Shown here in pieces: positions 35,194-43,211 of a DNA stretch of 64,000 nt; the stretch's first letter is position 1; every line of letters starts with the position of its first letter. The DNA is taken from NCBI RefSeq assembly GCF_002285285.1, contig NZ_NSJF01000002.1, positions 434,001 through 498,000 on the forward strand. The letters are read 5' to 3'. Under the pieces are notes generated by a model that saw nothing but the letters and a program-made list of their open reading frames with translations, ran no database searches and was not told the DNA's origin. This stretch comes from Vandammella animalimorsus (GTDB taxonomy: Bacteria; Pseudomonadota; Gammaproteobacteria; Burkholderiales; Burkholderiaceae_C). The position numbers and the translations under genes are program-made.

Positions 35194-35763
35194 GTCGTGT
35201 GGGGCGTGTAGCTGTTGGGCCTCTCGGGCCTCTTTTATCTTGAGCATCTTCTCTCTTGAGCCTCTCTCTTGGGCGTGATGCACATGCGCCCTGCGCAACA
35301 TGGCGCGCGGCTGCTGCGGCCTGCGTCGGTGAAGGGCCTGGGCGGGGCAGAGAAAGGGGCGTTGGCCAGACCATTGCTGCGCCCGGCCCTTGGTCAGGCC
35401 GCAGGCCCAGGGTTTTCCTGAGGCAAATTGTGAAAAAAATGCGCTGTCGCGCAAATTACAACTGATTGCACCTGGCTACAATTTCCGCCCTATGAATACT
35501 TGGGGAACTTTTTTTGCTGCAGCACGTAACGCAGCCCGTCTATGCGGGCGGCGAGATACACCCTGCCGGGCGCGGTTTTTGCGCCCTGGCCCCAGCCCGG
35601 CAGGCGGCTTGCCGCCGCCTGCGTCTGCTTTGCATCGTTTTCTTCGCCAGCCCGGCAGTGCCTCGTGCACTGGCCGGGCTGTTTGCATGCGGCCTGCGCC
35701 ATGCAAGGGCCGCGTGCTGCGCCACCGTTCTGCCATCGAACTTCAACAACAAGGAGCTGAGCT
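35194..35763. other. Long intergenic leader upstream of the secreted DUF1566 protein
   Basis: No gene is supported in this 570-base stretch. GGCTACAATTT at 35474-35484 gives a candidate -10 box (TACAAT) about 280 bases before the downstream ATG, implying a long untranslated leader. That leader contains several dyads, for example GCAGCCCG/CGGGC near 35530-35550 and AGCCCGGCAG/GGCCGGGCT around 35650-35680. A ribosome binding site (AAGGAGC) precedes the ATG at 35764. Confidence 0.4.
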
Positions 35764-38700
35764 ATGTCATCCACCCTGCGCCAGCGCGCCCTGCGCTGGT
35801 TGAGTGCCACCGCGCTGGGCGCGGCCCTGGCCCTGCCGCTGGCAGCCCAGGCCGCGCCCATGCAGCTTGATTTCTATTTCGACCTGGACAACAGCGCCAG
35901 CAGCGGCTGCAGCACCCACGCCGCAGGGCAGAACATCCAGGGCTTCGAGCGCGCCGTGCGCATCCGCTACGACGACGCGGCCCACACCGTGGACGCCGCC
36001 AGCGTGGCGCAGTGCAGCGGCGGCAGCCTGCAGGCGCCCAGCGCGCTGGACGTCAGCCTGTGGCGCGTGGCCCCCGACCCAGGCAATGCGGCGCAGGTCG
36101 TGCTCAGTGGCAGCATCCCCGCTGCGGTGTTCCCCGCCGCGCCCAGCGGCGTGGTCGTCACCAGCTCGGCCAGCGGCAGCGTGCTCAGCGTGCTGGGCGG
36201 CAACCCCGGCTTTGCCAGCCTGCGCGGCCTGCACGGCATCGCGGTGCCCAGCAGCGGCCCCGTGCCCGTGCCCACGCTGGGCCACTGGGCGCTGCTGGCC
36301 CTGGCCCTGGCCCTGGCCGCGCTGGCCTGGCGCAGACGCCAGGCCGCCGGCCAACTGCTGGGGCTGACGGGCGCATCGCTGCTGGGCCTGCTGATGCTGG
36401 GCAGCCCAGGCCAGGCCCAGGCCGGCAGCGTCACCATCACCCCGCCTGCAGGCGGCACGGCCCAGCCAGGGCAGGTGCTGCGGGCCGAATTCCAGCAGGA
36501 CAGCCCGCAATCGGATATGCGGGTGAAAGTGGTGATTCAAAAAGCAGAAAAACCTATGCTCAAAGGGCGGTTTATTGATGCGCCCGTTGAAAACCTGCAC
36601 TACGTCACGGCCAGTGGTCACAAAGGGGTCACCGGGAAAAATGGGGAGTTTCACTACGCCAAGAGTGGCGAAATCGTTAATTTCATGCTTTCCGGGAAAC
36701 AGCCGGTCGGCTTTGCTCCGGCAGCCCCTGAGATTCATGTTTTCGATTTGAAAAACCCATTGACATTGCAAGCCAAGTCGCACGAGCTGTACGCCAACCG
36801 CGTTGCGCAGCTGCTGCAATCGCTGGATTTGGATAAAAACCCGGAAAATGGCATTCAACTTGCGCCGCGCGCCCTGAGCGTGTTTGAGCAAGGGGAAACA
36901 TTGGATTTTTCAATCACCCAAGAGCAATGGGATGAAAAGCTCAAGGCCGTTGCCAGCCGGAGCCAGACCGGCTTTCGCACCATCGAACAGTCCCATGAGC
37001 ATGCCAAGAAAACACTGCGCAGGCGGGAAAATTCGTGCAGCAGCTTCCCCGATGTGACTTATTTGCACATTTTTGGCAGCCGGACTTCTGTGGCCAACCG
37101 GACTTGTCAGCAAAAAGCGGAAGCCCTGGCCTTTTATGAGTATACGCTGCCAGAGATGCTCAATGGCGCGCAGCAAGTTCTGGATAATGAGTTGCTGACC
37201 CGTGGGGATCAAATCTTCAAGGAAGATTTGGAGGAATTGAAGAAAAACAATTTTGCCAGCCGGGTTGCAGGCGCTGTAGCAGATTTTGCCGAGGTCTTGA
37301 GCAAGGCCCCGGAAAATGCCCTTGAACACCGCAGTCAAATGGCCAAAATTTCGGCGGCGGTGCTTTCCCTGGAGTTGCCAGTCAAAGGGCATTTGCAGAC
37401 TTGCAAGAATCACGACGCGGCATGCAGGGCTGCACAGGAAGAAATCAACAGCAACGCATTGTTGGCTGTTGTCAGTGCGCGGGGGGATGTGCTGGAGTGT
37501 GCACAGCAAAAGTACGCTGCATGCATGAATGCCGTCGTGCGCATTCTGGAAGAAGGCCCTTACAAAGAGCAACCTGATGCCTTTATCAGGCAAGCGGCCA
37601 ATCAAATCACGGATTTTCTGAAGGCGGCTGACGCAATCGGCGAGGCAATCAGCGAGTCAACCAGCAATCCGGAGCTGGCCGACTCTGCCGTAGGCGACTT
37701 CATCACGGCTTTGACACGGGTAGGCGTGGGGGAGCACTTTGTGCGTGAAGGGGAGATGATTGGATACGCTGCCAATGCAGCCCTGATTGCCTCAGAAGCC
37801 ATCGATGTGGTATTGAGCTGCAGAAAGGCAACCGTCTCCCCGACGACTACCTCCCTGCAGGGATTTGCCAAATGCGCCAAAAAAACCACCGACTATGTCG
37901 TTGCCCGGGCTGGAGAGATTGTGCTTTCCGTCGGGGTCATGATTGCTGCCGAGGACATGAAGCGTGATGCCTATGCAGCCACCATTGCCGCTGCCTATAT
38001 GCACAAGCGCCTGGCGGCAGGAAATGAACATGCGATGATTGCTGGTTACTCGGGCGTAGCCGTGCGCCAACCTCCCCGTGATTTTTTGAGCGATCAAGAG
38101 TACCGCGCGATGCGTGCAATAGCGATCAAGAAAATCGCAGACGAAATTGATATGCCGTTGGCCACCATTTTTGGCACCAAGCTGGACCAGGTGATCGATA
38201 CTCTGGAGCGTTTTGAGTTGTACCTGAAAACGACAACCAGGCAAGTTCTGGAAGGCAAGATCAGCTCTTGCAGTCTGGTCGATGTGGGCAAGCTCAAGTC
38301 GCTGGAAATCCAGATGCTGGATGATGTGCCCGTGTTGAGTTTGGGCAAGCCAGCCAATTTCACGGCCGATTACAAAATCAGAAATGGTTTGAGCGGATTT
38401 GTGTTTGACTTTGGCGATGGCTCTGACTTCGTGCCTTCCGATATTTCTGCAGCCCGCCACACTTACAGCAAGGAGGGGGTTTACACCGCGCGCGTCATTC
38501 CCCTGGCCCAGGGCTATGGGCGCAATAATCTGCGCGTGTGCACTGGGCGCGGCCAGTCTTTGACGTTCCGCGTGCAGGATACGGTGGTCAAAGTCGATGA
38601 AATCGCCCCGACGAGCGTGGAAATCGGCCAGCGCACGAAAATCACCGTCAAGGGCAAGAATCTGCCCAAAACCGCGCTCATGGTCATCGACAACGCCAGT

Positions 38701-39990
38701 TGTGACGAGCCCGCGCCCCTTCGGTATGGGAAAGGGTTTACCCAATACTGCACCTTCTCCGGCGATGCGGGCCTGCGACCGGTGAAGGTCAAGGCCAGTG
38801 CCAACGGGCTGGTCATCGATGCCAGCCGCAAGATCAAGGTGCTGGAATCGGGCAATCCTGCCAAGGCCACGGCCTTGGCCCCTGCCATCGTCAATCGGGA
38901 TGAATCGACGCTGTTCACCGTCATCGGCCAGGACTTGCCGGCCACTGCGGGCATCGTCTTTGGCGGCAGCGAAAACCATTGCGGCAATGTGGCGTCCTTG
39001 GTGCCTGCGGGGTCTGGCTTCAAGCAGGCTTGCCGCATCCGCAGCAGCGGCGACGAGAAAGTGGCCGTGGTGGTCGATTCGGCAACCAATGAGGTATTGG
39101 GCCGCTTCCAGGTGCAGGTGCTTGATGGCACGGCGCCCAAGGTCACGGCGCTGACGCCCGCCGAGGCGGTGATTGGCCAATCAGTGCAGTTCACCGTCAA
39201 GGGGCAAGGGCTGACCCCTGCCGTGCTGATCATTGAGGGCGTGCAGGAGTGCAGCGGCCGCAGCCCCAATGCCGAGGGCTTTACGCAAACCTGCACGCTG
39301 GGCGGCAGCGCAGGCACGCGCACGGTGCGCGTGCAATTGCCTGGGCAAAAACTGGTCGATCTGCGCCGCATCCAGGCCCTGCCCGCCGCCCCGGCGCCCG
39401 TGGGCATCGGCAAGATTCCGCACACCGGCGTCACGGCCCAGCAGTGTTACAAAAAAGGCAGCGATGCCCTGGTGGCCTGCAACAGCGCCGAGGCCATTGC
39501 GCTCAGCAATCCCGGCAAGCAAGACGGCATGCGCGGGCACATCAATGCGATGAGCTACAGCGAAGTGCCCGGCTTTGCCCGCACGGAATGCGTGAAGGAC
39601 AACCTCACCGGCCTGATGTGGGAAGGCAAGACCAGCGATGGCGGCTTGCGCGATGGCGGCAAGCGTTACACCAACCATGGTGATGGCCGTGCGGGTGATG
39701 CCAGCGAATACGTGAACCAGGTCAATGCCCAGGGCCTGTGCGGCCACCACGACTGGCGCCTGCCCACGGTGGATGAGCTGCACAGCCTGGTGGATTTCAG
39801 CAAGCCCTATCCTGGCCCCACCATCGATACGGCATGGTTCCCGAATACGCCTGGCGCGGATTTCTGGAGCGGAACGCCGTATGCGGGCAATCCCGCCTAC
39901 GCCTGGGTCGTCCATTTCGGCGACGGCGTCGCCGGCGACCTCAGCCGCAACCTCCAGCGTGCGGTGCGGTTGGTGCGAGCCAGTCAGTGA
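35764..39990 (+). CDS. Large secreted multidomain protein with PKD, IPT/TIG-like and C-terminal DUF1566 domains; candidate DGR variable protein
   Basis: A 1408-residue exported protein. Signal peptide about 1-31 (ALRWLSATALGAALALPLAA, then QAA). Residues about 168-193 (VPTLGHWALLALALALAALA then WRRRQ) look like an IPTL-CTERM sorting tail, but internal. A second hydrophobic segment ends near 222 (GSPGQAQAG). A long helical part follows (about 340-830), a PKD domain with FDFGDGSDF (about 860-925), three IPT/TIG-like repeats (about 940-1205), and a DUF1566 lectin-like domain (about 1270-1408: NLTGLMWEG, DWRLPTVDELHSLVDF). GC content falls sharply after about base 36490, so the gene looks chimeric. 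Its last 42 codons parallel those of the gene at 40523. Probably a surface-exposed ligand-binding protein. Confidence 0.88.
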   Translation: MSSTLRQRALRWLSATALGAALALPLAAQAAPMQLDFYFDLDNSASSGCSTHAAGQNIQGFERAVRIRYDDAAHTVDAASVAQCSGGSLQAPSALDVSLWRVAPDPGNAAQVVLSGSIPAAVFPAAPSGVVVTSSASGSVLSVLGGNPGFASLRGLHGIAVPSSGPVPVPTLGHWALLALALALAALAWRRRQAAGQLLGLTGASLLGLLMLGSPGQAQAGSVTITPPAGGTAQPGQVLRAEFQQDSPQSDMRVKVVIQKAEKPMLKGRFIDAPVENLHYVTASGHKGVTGKNGEFHYAKSGEIVNFMLSGKQPVGFAPAAPEIHVFDLKNPLTLQAKSHELYANRVAQLLQSLDLDKNPENGIQLAPRALSVFEQGETLDFSITQEQWDEKLKAVASRSQTGFRTIEQSHEHAKKTLRRRENSCSSFPDVTYLHIFGSRTSVANRTCQQKAEALAFYEYTLPEMLNGAQQVLDNELLTRGDQIFKEDLEELKKNNFASRVAGAVADFAEVLSKAPENALEHRSQMAKISAAVLSLELPVKGHLQTCKNHDAACRAAQEEINSNALLAVVSARGDVLECAQQKYAACMNAVVRILEEGPYKEQPDAFIRQAANQITDFLKAADAIGEAISESTSNPELADSAVGDFITALTRVGVGEHFVREGEMIGYAANAALIASEAIDVVLSCRKATVSPTTTSLQGFAKCAKKTTDYVVARAGEIVLSVGVMIAAEDMKRDAYAATIAAAYMHKRLAAGNEHAMIAGYSGVAVRQPPRDFLSDQEYRAMRAIAIKKIADEIDMPLATIFGTKLDQVIDTLERFELYLKTTTRQVLEGKISSCSLVDVGKLKSLEIQMLDDVPVLSLGKPANFTADYKIRNGLSGFVFDFGDGSDFVPSDISAARHTYSKEGVYTARVIPLAQGYGRNNLRVCTGRGQSLTFRVQDTVVKVDEIAPTSVEIGQRTKITVKGKNLPKTALMVIDNASCDEPAPLRYGKGFTQYCTFSGDAGLRPVKVKASANGLVIDASRKIKVLESGNPAKATALAPAIVNRDESTLFTVIGQDLPATAGIVFGGSENHCGNVASLVPAGSGFKQACRIRSSGDEKVAVVVDSATNEVLGRFQVQVLDGTAPKVTALTPAEAVIGQSVQFTVKGQGLTPAVLIIEGVQECSGRSPNAEGFTQTCTLGGSAGTRTVRVQLPGQKLVDLRRIQALPAAPAPVGIGKIPHTGVTAQQCYKKGSDALVACNSAEAIALSNPGKQDGMRGHINAMSYSEVPGFARTECVKDNLTGLMWEGKTSDGGLRDGGKRYTNHGDGRAGDASEYVNQVNAQGLCGHHDWRLPTVDELHSLVDFSKPYPGPTIDTAWFPNTPGADFWSGTPYAGNPAYAWVVHFGDGVAGDLSRNLQRAVRLVRASQ

Positions 39991-39994
39991 TTGG
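39862..39994 (+). other. Candidate DGR variable region 1 (VR1)
   Basis: The 3' end of the large DUF1566 gene plus 4 bases beyond the stop. It aligns with 40925-41060: shared CCCGCCTACGCCTGG, then about 16 codons nearly all ending in C (GTC GTC CAT TTC GGC GAC GGC GTC ...), then 41 identical bases (39954-39994) running through the TGA. This pattern suits adenine-directed mutagenesis of a template rich in AAC codons. A GCGC-GAA-GCGC hairpin follows at 39996-40006. Confidence 0.65.
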
Positions 39995-40019
39995 AGCGCG
40001 AAGCGCATAGGGCATTGAT

Positions 40020-40345
40020 ATGGGTACGCCACTGCCGCCGATTTACCGCGACTGCCGCCGCCTGCTGGCGCACACGCAGGACTTGGTGAGAAGCACAAGA
40101 AGCGGTGCGCGGCCTCTGCGCGGCGTGCAAAAACGTGGACTTGGGCGGTCTGCGGCGTTGCAAAGCCTCGCCGGGTTGCCTGGCCCGGCTGCGTTTTGCG
40201 CCTTGCAGCCCATCCCCACCCACGTTGTGCCCGCTTGCGCCGAGACCGCGCACAGCTTCCTGGCCGCTACCACCAATACACCGTGGGCACCGACTTGCGG
40301 CGCGCCGCCATGCAGAGGATGCGCACCGTCAGTCAGGCCAGGGGC
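40020..40345 (+). pseudogene. avd: avd-like (accessory variability determinant) gene, interrupted and truncated
   Basis: Two fragments in different frames together read like a DGR Avd protein. The first (40020-40091) encodes MGTPLPPIYRDCRRLLAHTQ then DLVR, like the 'LP-IY-dcrrLL' start of Avd. The second (about 40256-40345, frame +2) encodes LPGRYHQYTVGTDLRRAAM then QRMRTVSQA, like the 'FPR-YHKYTLG-DLR' core. Between them lies a divergent copy of the palindromic repeat. The C-terminal helices are missing. Avd is a four-helix protein that works with the DGR reverse transcriptase, and its remnant beside two matching variable regions supports a decayed DGR. I recognise this from memory of the family, not from a search. 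Confidence 0.7.
40088..40248. repeat. Divergent copy of the palindromic repeat inside the avd remnant
   Basis: Shares TTGGGCGGTCTG, CGTTGCAAAGCCTCGCC and GGCTGCGTTTTGCGCCTTGC with the full copy at 54581-54746, in the same order, plus CCGAGA near the right end. The terminal repeats are degraded (AGAAGC ... GCTTCC), so it is an old insertion. It splits the two avd fragments and shifts the frame between them. Confidence 0.8.
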
Positions 40346-40522
40346 AGCCGCCCATGCAGGCGCGGCAAGCGCCGCCTTGCCCCCTCCAAAGGGGGGGAGG
40401 GCAGGGGCGGGCCAGCGCCCGATGGGGCGCCAACCCCTGAACCCTTGCCCCGCACAACCCCTTCAACCTGCTTCTTCAACCCTCGGCCCCCAGGCCCCAT
40501 CCCTTTCCAAAGTGAGACTGCC
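40346..40522. other. GC-rich spacer before the second DUF1566 gene
   Basis: This short stretch follows the avd remnant. It contains CCCTCC/GGGGAGGG-type dyads around 40381-40400. I searched it for a template repeat resembling the variable regions and found none. Confidence 0.4.
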
Positions 40523-41056
40523 ATGCCTATCCCATCACACCCCTTGCCTCGCCCCGCCGCCCAGCCCCGCCTGCGCTGGCGCACGGCCCCCGCTGCCCTG
40601 GCCCTGGCCCTGGGCGCAGCCGCCATGCCCGCCCTGGGCGCCTGCCCCAGTCAACCAGACCGTTTCGTGCCCAATGGCGCGGAAGTCACCGATAGCCAAA
40701 CCGGCCTGGTCTGGGCGCGGTGCAGCGCAGGCCAAAACTGGGACGGCAACGCCTGTGCCGGCCATGCGAGCCGCTATACCCACGAGCAGGCCCTGGAATA
40801 CGCCGCCAGCCAAAGCGGCTGGCGCCTGCCCAGCGTGAAAGAGCTGTTCAGCCTGGTGGACAAAGGGTGCGCAGATCCGGCTATCGATGCCACGGTGTTT
40901 CCCAACACGGTGACGGATGTCCGTTATTGGTCGGCAACGCCGTCTGCGGGTTATCCCGCCTACGCCTGGAACGTCCTTTTCGACTTCGGCAACGCCAACT
41001 ACGGCGGCGACCGCTACACCCAGCGTGCGGTGCGGTTGGTGCGAGCCAGTCAGTGA
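40523..41056 (+). CDS. Secreted DUF1566-domain protein, candidate second DGR variable protein
   Basis: A 177-residue exported protein. The N-terminus is a proline-rich signal peptide with hydrophobic core (APAALALALGAAAMPALGA, cleaved near residue 39). The mature part is a single DUF1566/Lcl-type lectin fold: TDSQTGLVWARCSAGQNWDG, GWRLPSVKELFSLVD, FPNT and YWSATPSAGYPAYAW. The domain has cysteines that may pair (ACPSQ, ARCSAG, NACAG, KGCADP). It differs from the large upstream protein except for this domain, and its last 43 codons match that protein's in layout. It lacks any further domain, so the lectin-like module itself is probably the exported product. Confidence 0.87.
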   Translation: MPIPSHPLPRPAAQPRLRWRTAPAALALALGAAAMPALGACPSQPDRFVPNGAEVTDSQTGLVWARCSAGQNWDGNACAGHASRYTHEQALEYAASQSGWRLPSVKELFSLVDKGCADPAIDATVFPNTVTDVRYWSATPSAGYPAYAWNVLFDFGNANYGGDRYTQRAVRLVRASQ

Positions 41057-41060
41057 TTGG
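40925..41060 (+). other. Candidate DGR variable region 2 (VR2)
   Basis: Matches VR1 in the same order of constant and variable blocks. The variable codons (AAC GTC CTT TTC GAC TTC GGC AAC GCC AAC ...) include four AAC codons, as expected nearer a template state. The last 41 bases (41020-41060) equal those of VR1 through the stop codon and TTGG. A GGCGGT-GCA-ACCGCC hairpin (41062-41076) lies directly after, where DGR targets often carry a cruciform. VR2 is one codon longer than VR1. Confidence 0.65.
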
Positions 41061-41214
41061 GGGCGGTGCAACCGCCTTGGGATTTTTGTTTCGGGCTGGC
41101 ACTGGGTCGATCAAAACGATGCGCCCGGCCAGGGCGCATTGCCATGTCGGCATTGCGCAGGCCCTGCCGTGCCGCCGGGCCTGGGCGCGGCGCAAGGCTT
41201 GGGAGGGCCGGCGC

Positions 41215-42510
41215 TCACATCCTGCCCGGCAGCCAGGTGACGATGGCCGGGAAGAACCAGAGGATGGCCAGGGCCAGCACCATCAGCAGGAAGTAGGGCG
41301 CGCAGGCCTTGCCGATGGTGGTGATTTGCTTGCCGGTCATGCCCTGCAGCACGAACAGGTTGAAGCCCACGGGCGGGGTGATCTGGGCGGTCTCGACGGT
41401 GATGACCAGGAAGATGCCGAACCACAGCGGGTCGATGCCGGCGGCCTGGATGATGGGCAGCACCACGGCCATGGTGAGCACGATGGTGGAGATGCCGTCC
41501 AGAAAGCAGCCGATGAGGATGTAGAACAGGCCCAGCACGAGGATCAGCATGCCCGGCGACAGGCCCAGGCCGCCGACGTACTCAGCCAGCTGGCGTGGCA
41601 GGCCGATGTAGCCCATGGCCAGGGTCATGAAGGAGGCGCCGGCCAGGATCAGCGCGATCATGCAGTACAGCCGCGTGGCGCCCAGCAGGGCGTCACGGAA
41701 GGTGCGCCAGTTCAGCGCGCCCTGCAGGGCCGAGAGGATGAGCGCGCCGAGCACGCCCACGGCGGCGGCCTCGGTGGCGGTGGCGATGCCGCTGTAAATG
41801 CTGGCGATGACGCTGAGGATGAGCAGCACCACGGGGATGAGGTGGCGCGATTGGCGCAGCTTGTGCGCCAGGCTGCTGGGCCCGTCGGCGCGCGGCACGC
41901 GCCTTGGGTGGCGCAGCGCCCAGAGCATGATCCAGCCGGAGAACAGCGCCGCCAGCAGCAGGCCGGGCAGCACGCCGGCCATGAACAGCTTGGCGATGGA
42001 GACATCGGCGGCCACGCCATAGACGATGAGGATGATCGAGGGCGGGATCAGCAGGCCGAGCGTGGCCGGCCCGCCCAGCGAGCCGATGATTTGCATCTCC
42101 GGGTAGCCGCGGCGGCGCAGCTCGGGGATGTTCATCTTGCCGACGGTGGCGCAGGTGGCGGCCGAGGAGCCCGAGACCGAGGCGAAGATGGTGCAGCCGA
42201 TGACGTTGGTGTGCAGCAGCCGCCCGGGCAGGCGCTCGACCCAGGGGGCCAGGCCGCGGAACATGTTTTCCGAGAGGTTGGTGCGGTAGAGGATTTCGCC
42301 CATCCAGACGAACAGCGGCAAGGCGGTGAGCGTCCAGCTGCTCGATGAGCCCCAGATGGTCAGCGCCATGGCGTCGCCCGCGGGGCGACCGCTGAGCACC
42401 TGCATGCCGAACCAGGCCACGCCAGCGAGCGTGAGCCCGACCCAGACGCCGCCGGCCAGCAGCGCGAACAGCACGGTCAGCAGCGTGATGCTGGCGGCGA
42501 TTTCACTCAT
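41215..42510 (-). CDS. dctM: TRAP transporter large permease DctM
   Basis: The large integral-membrane subunit of a tripartite ATP-independent periplasmic transporter, 431 residues with about 11-12 hydrophobic segments. Family blocks are visible: PLFVWMGEILYRTNLSENMF, IFASVSGSSAATCATVGKMN, GGPATLGLLIPPSIILIVYG, and ITPPVGFNLFVLQG near the C-terminus. The start at 42510 overlaps dctQ by 8 bases. With dctQ and dctP it forms an operon on the minus strand divergent from the pxpA group across the GntR gene. The substrate is unknown; a carboxylate such as 5-oxoproline would fit the neighbourhood. Confidence 0.95.
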   Translation of the reverse strand: MSEIAASITLLTVLFALLAGGVWVGLTLAGVAWFGMQVLSGRPAGDAMALTIWGSSSSWTLTALPLFVWMGEILYRTNLSENMFRGLAPWVERLPGRLLHTNVIGCTIFASVSGSSAATCATVGKMNIPELRRRGYPEMQIIGSLGGPATLGLLIPPSIILIVYGVAADVSIAKLFMAGVLPGLLLAALFSGWIMLWALRHPRRVPRADGPSSLAHKLRQSRHLIPVVLLILSVIASIYSGIATATEAAAVGVLGALILSALQGALNWRTFRDALLGATRLYCMIALILAGASFMTLAMGYIGLPRQLAEYVGGLGLSPGMLILVLGLFYILIGCFLDGISTIVLTMAVVLPIIQAAGIDPLWFGIFLVITVETAQITPPVGFNLFVLQGMTGKQITTIGKACAPYFLLMVLALAILWFFPAIVTWLPGRM

Positions 42511-43012
42511 GGTGGCGCTCCTCCTGCAGGCTGGCTGGGCGGCTTTGGCCGCGCAGCGCCAGCAGCAGCTCGTCGATGAAGGCAATGCTCAGCACCAGCG
42601 TGCCCGCGGCCATGAGCAGCTGCGGGATCCACATCGGTGTGGCGTCGCTGGCGGTGGAGATGTCGTTGAACTGGTAGGACTGCCACACCAGCCGCGCAGA
42701 GTAATAGGCCAGAAAGGCCGAGAGCAGGCTGGCGATGGCCAGCGCGGCAATTTCCAGCGCGCGCCGCGCGCGGCCGCGCAGCATGCCCAGCACCAGCGTG
42801 ACGCGGATGTGCTCGCCGCTTTTGAGCGTGCCTGCCAGGGCCAGAAAGCCGGCGCCGGCCATGGCATAGCCGGCATAGGCATCGCTGCCGGCGGCGGAAA
42901 AGCCCAGCAGGCGGCTGGCGATGCTCAGCAGCACCATGAGCAGCACGCCGATCATGGACAGGCCAGCCAGCCACAGGCTGGCGGCGTAGAGGGCATCGAG
43001 TGTCTTGCGCAT
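42503..43012 (-). CDS. dctQ: TRAP transporter small permease DctQ
   Basis: A 169-residue protein with four transmembrane segments (about 12-32, 47-63, 87-110, 128-148), the usual DctQ topology, and the conserved SGEHIRVTLVLGML loop. It overlaps dctM by 8 bases and lies 199 bases downstream of dctP, a gap holding a strong inverted repeat. The charged C-terminal tail (QEERHHE) overlaps the start of dctM. Confidence 0.92.
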   Translation of the reverse strand: MRKTLDALYAASLWLAGLSMIGVLLMVLLSIASRLLGFSAAGSDAYAGYAMAGAGFLALAGTLKSGEHIRVTLVLGMLRGRARRALEIAALAIASLLSAFLAYYSARLVWQSYQFNDISTASDATPMWIPQLLMAAGTLVLSIAFIDELLLALRGQSRPASLQEERHHE

Positions 43013-43054
43013 GGCCTTGGCTTAGGGGTGTGGGTGGGAAGAAATGAACAAGGG

Positions 43055-43151
43055 GGCAAAACGCTGCGCCCGGCAGACTGGGCGCATCTGGTGGGCGCAC
43101 CCGGGCGGCAGGGCAAGGCCAGACGCGGGCGATCAGGCGCAGCGTTTTGCC
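43055..43151. repeat. Perfect 16-bp inverted repeat between dctP and dctQ
   Basis: GGCAAAACGCTGCGCC (43055-43070) is exactly complementary to GGCGCAGCGTTTTGCC (43136-43151), with 65 GC-rich bases between. As an mRNA stem-loop after dctP it could protect the dctP part of the transcript, giving more binding protein than permease, as intercistronic hairpins do in other binding-protein operons. Confidence 0.85.
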
Positions 43152-43211
43152 AAGGGCATTGCCCTCCCACTGGCTGTATTGAGGGCGAGGGGGCGATGCT
43201 CAGGCCTTGGG

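Noticed and set aside
39995-41214. DGR template repeat or reverse transcriptase near the variable genes
   Set aside because: I looked through both intergenic gaps and all frames for a third copy of the 41-base block and for reverse-transcriptase motifs and found neither; they must be elsewhere or lost.
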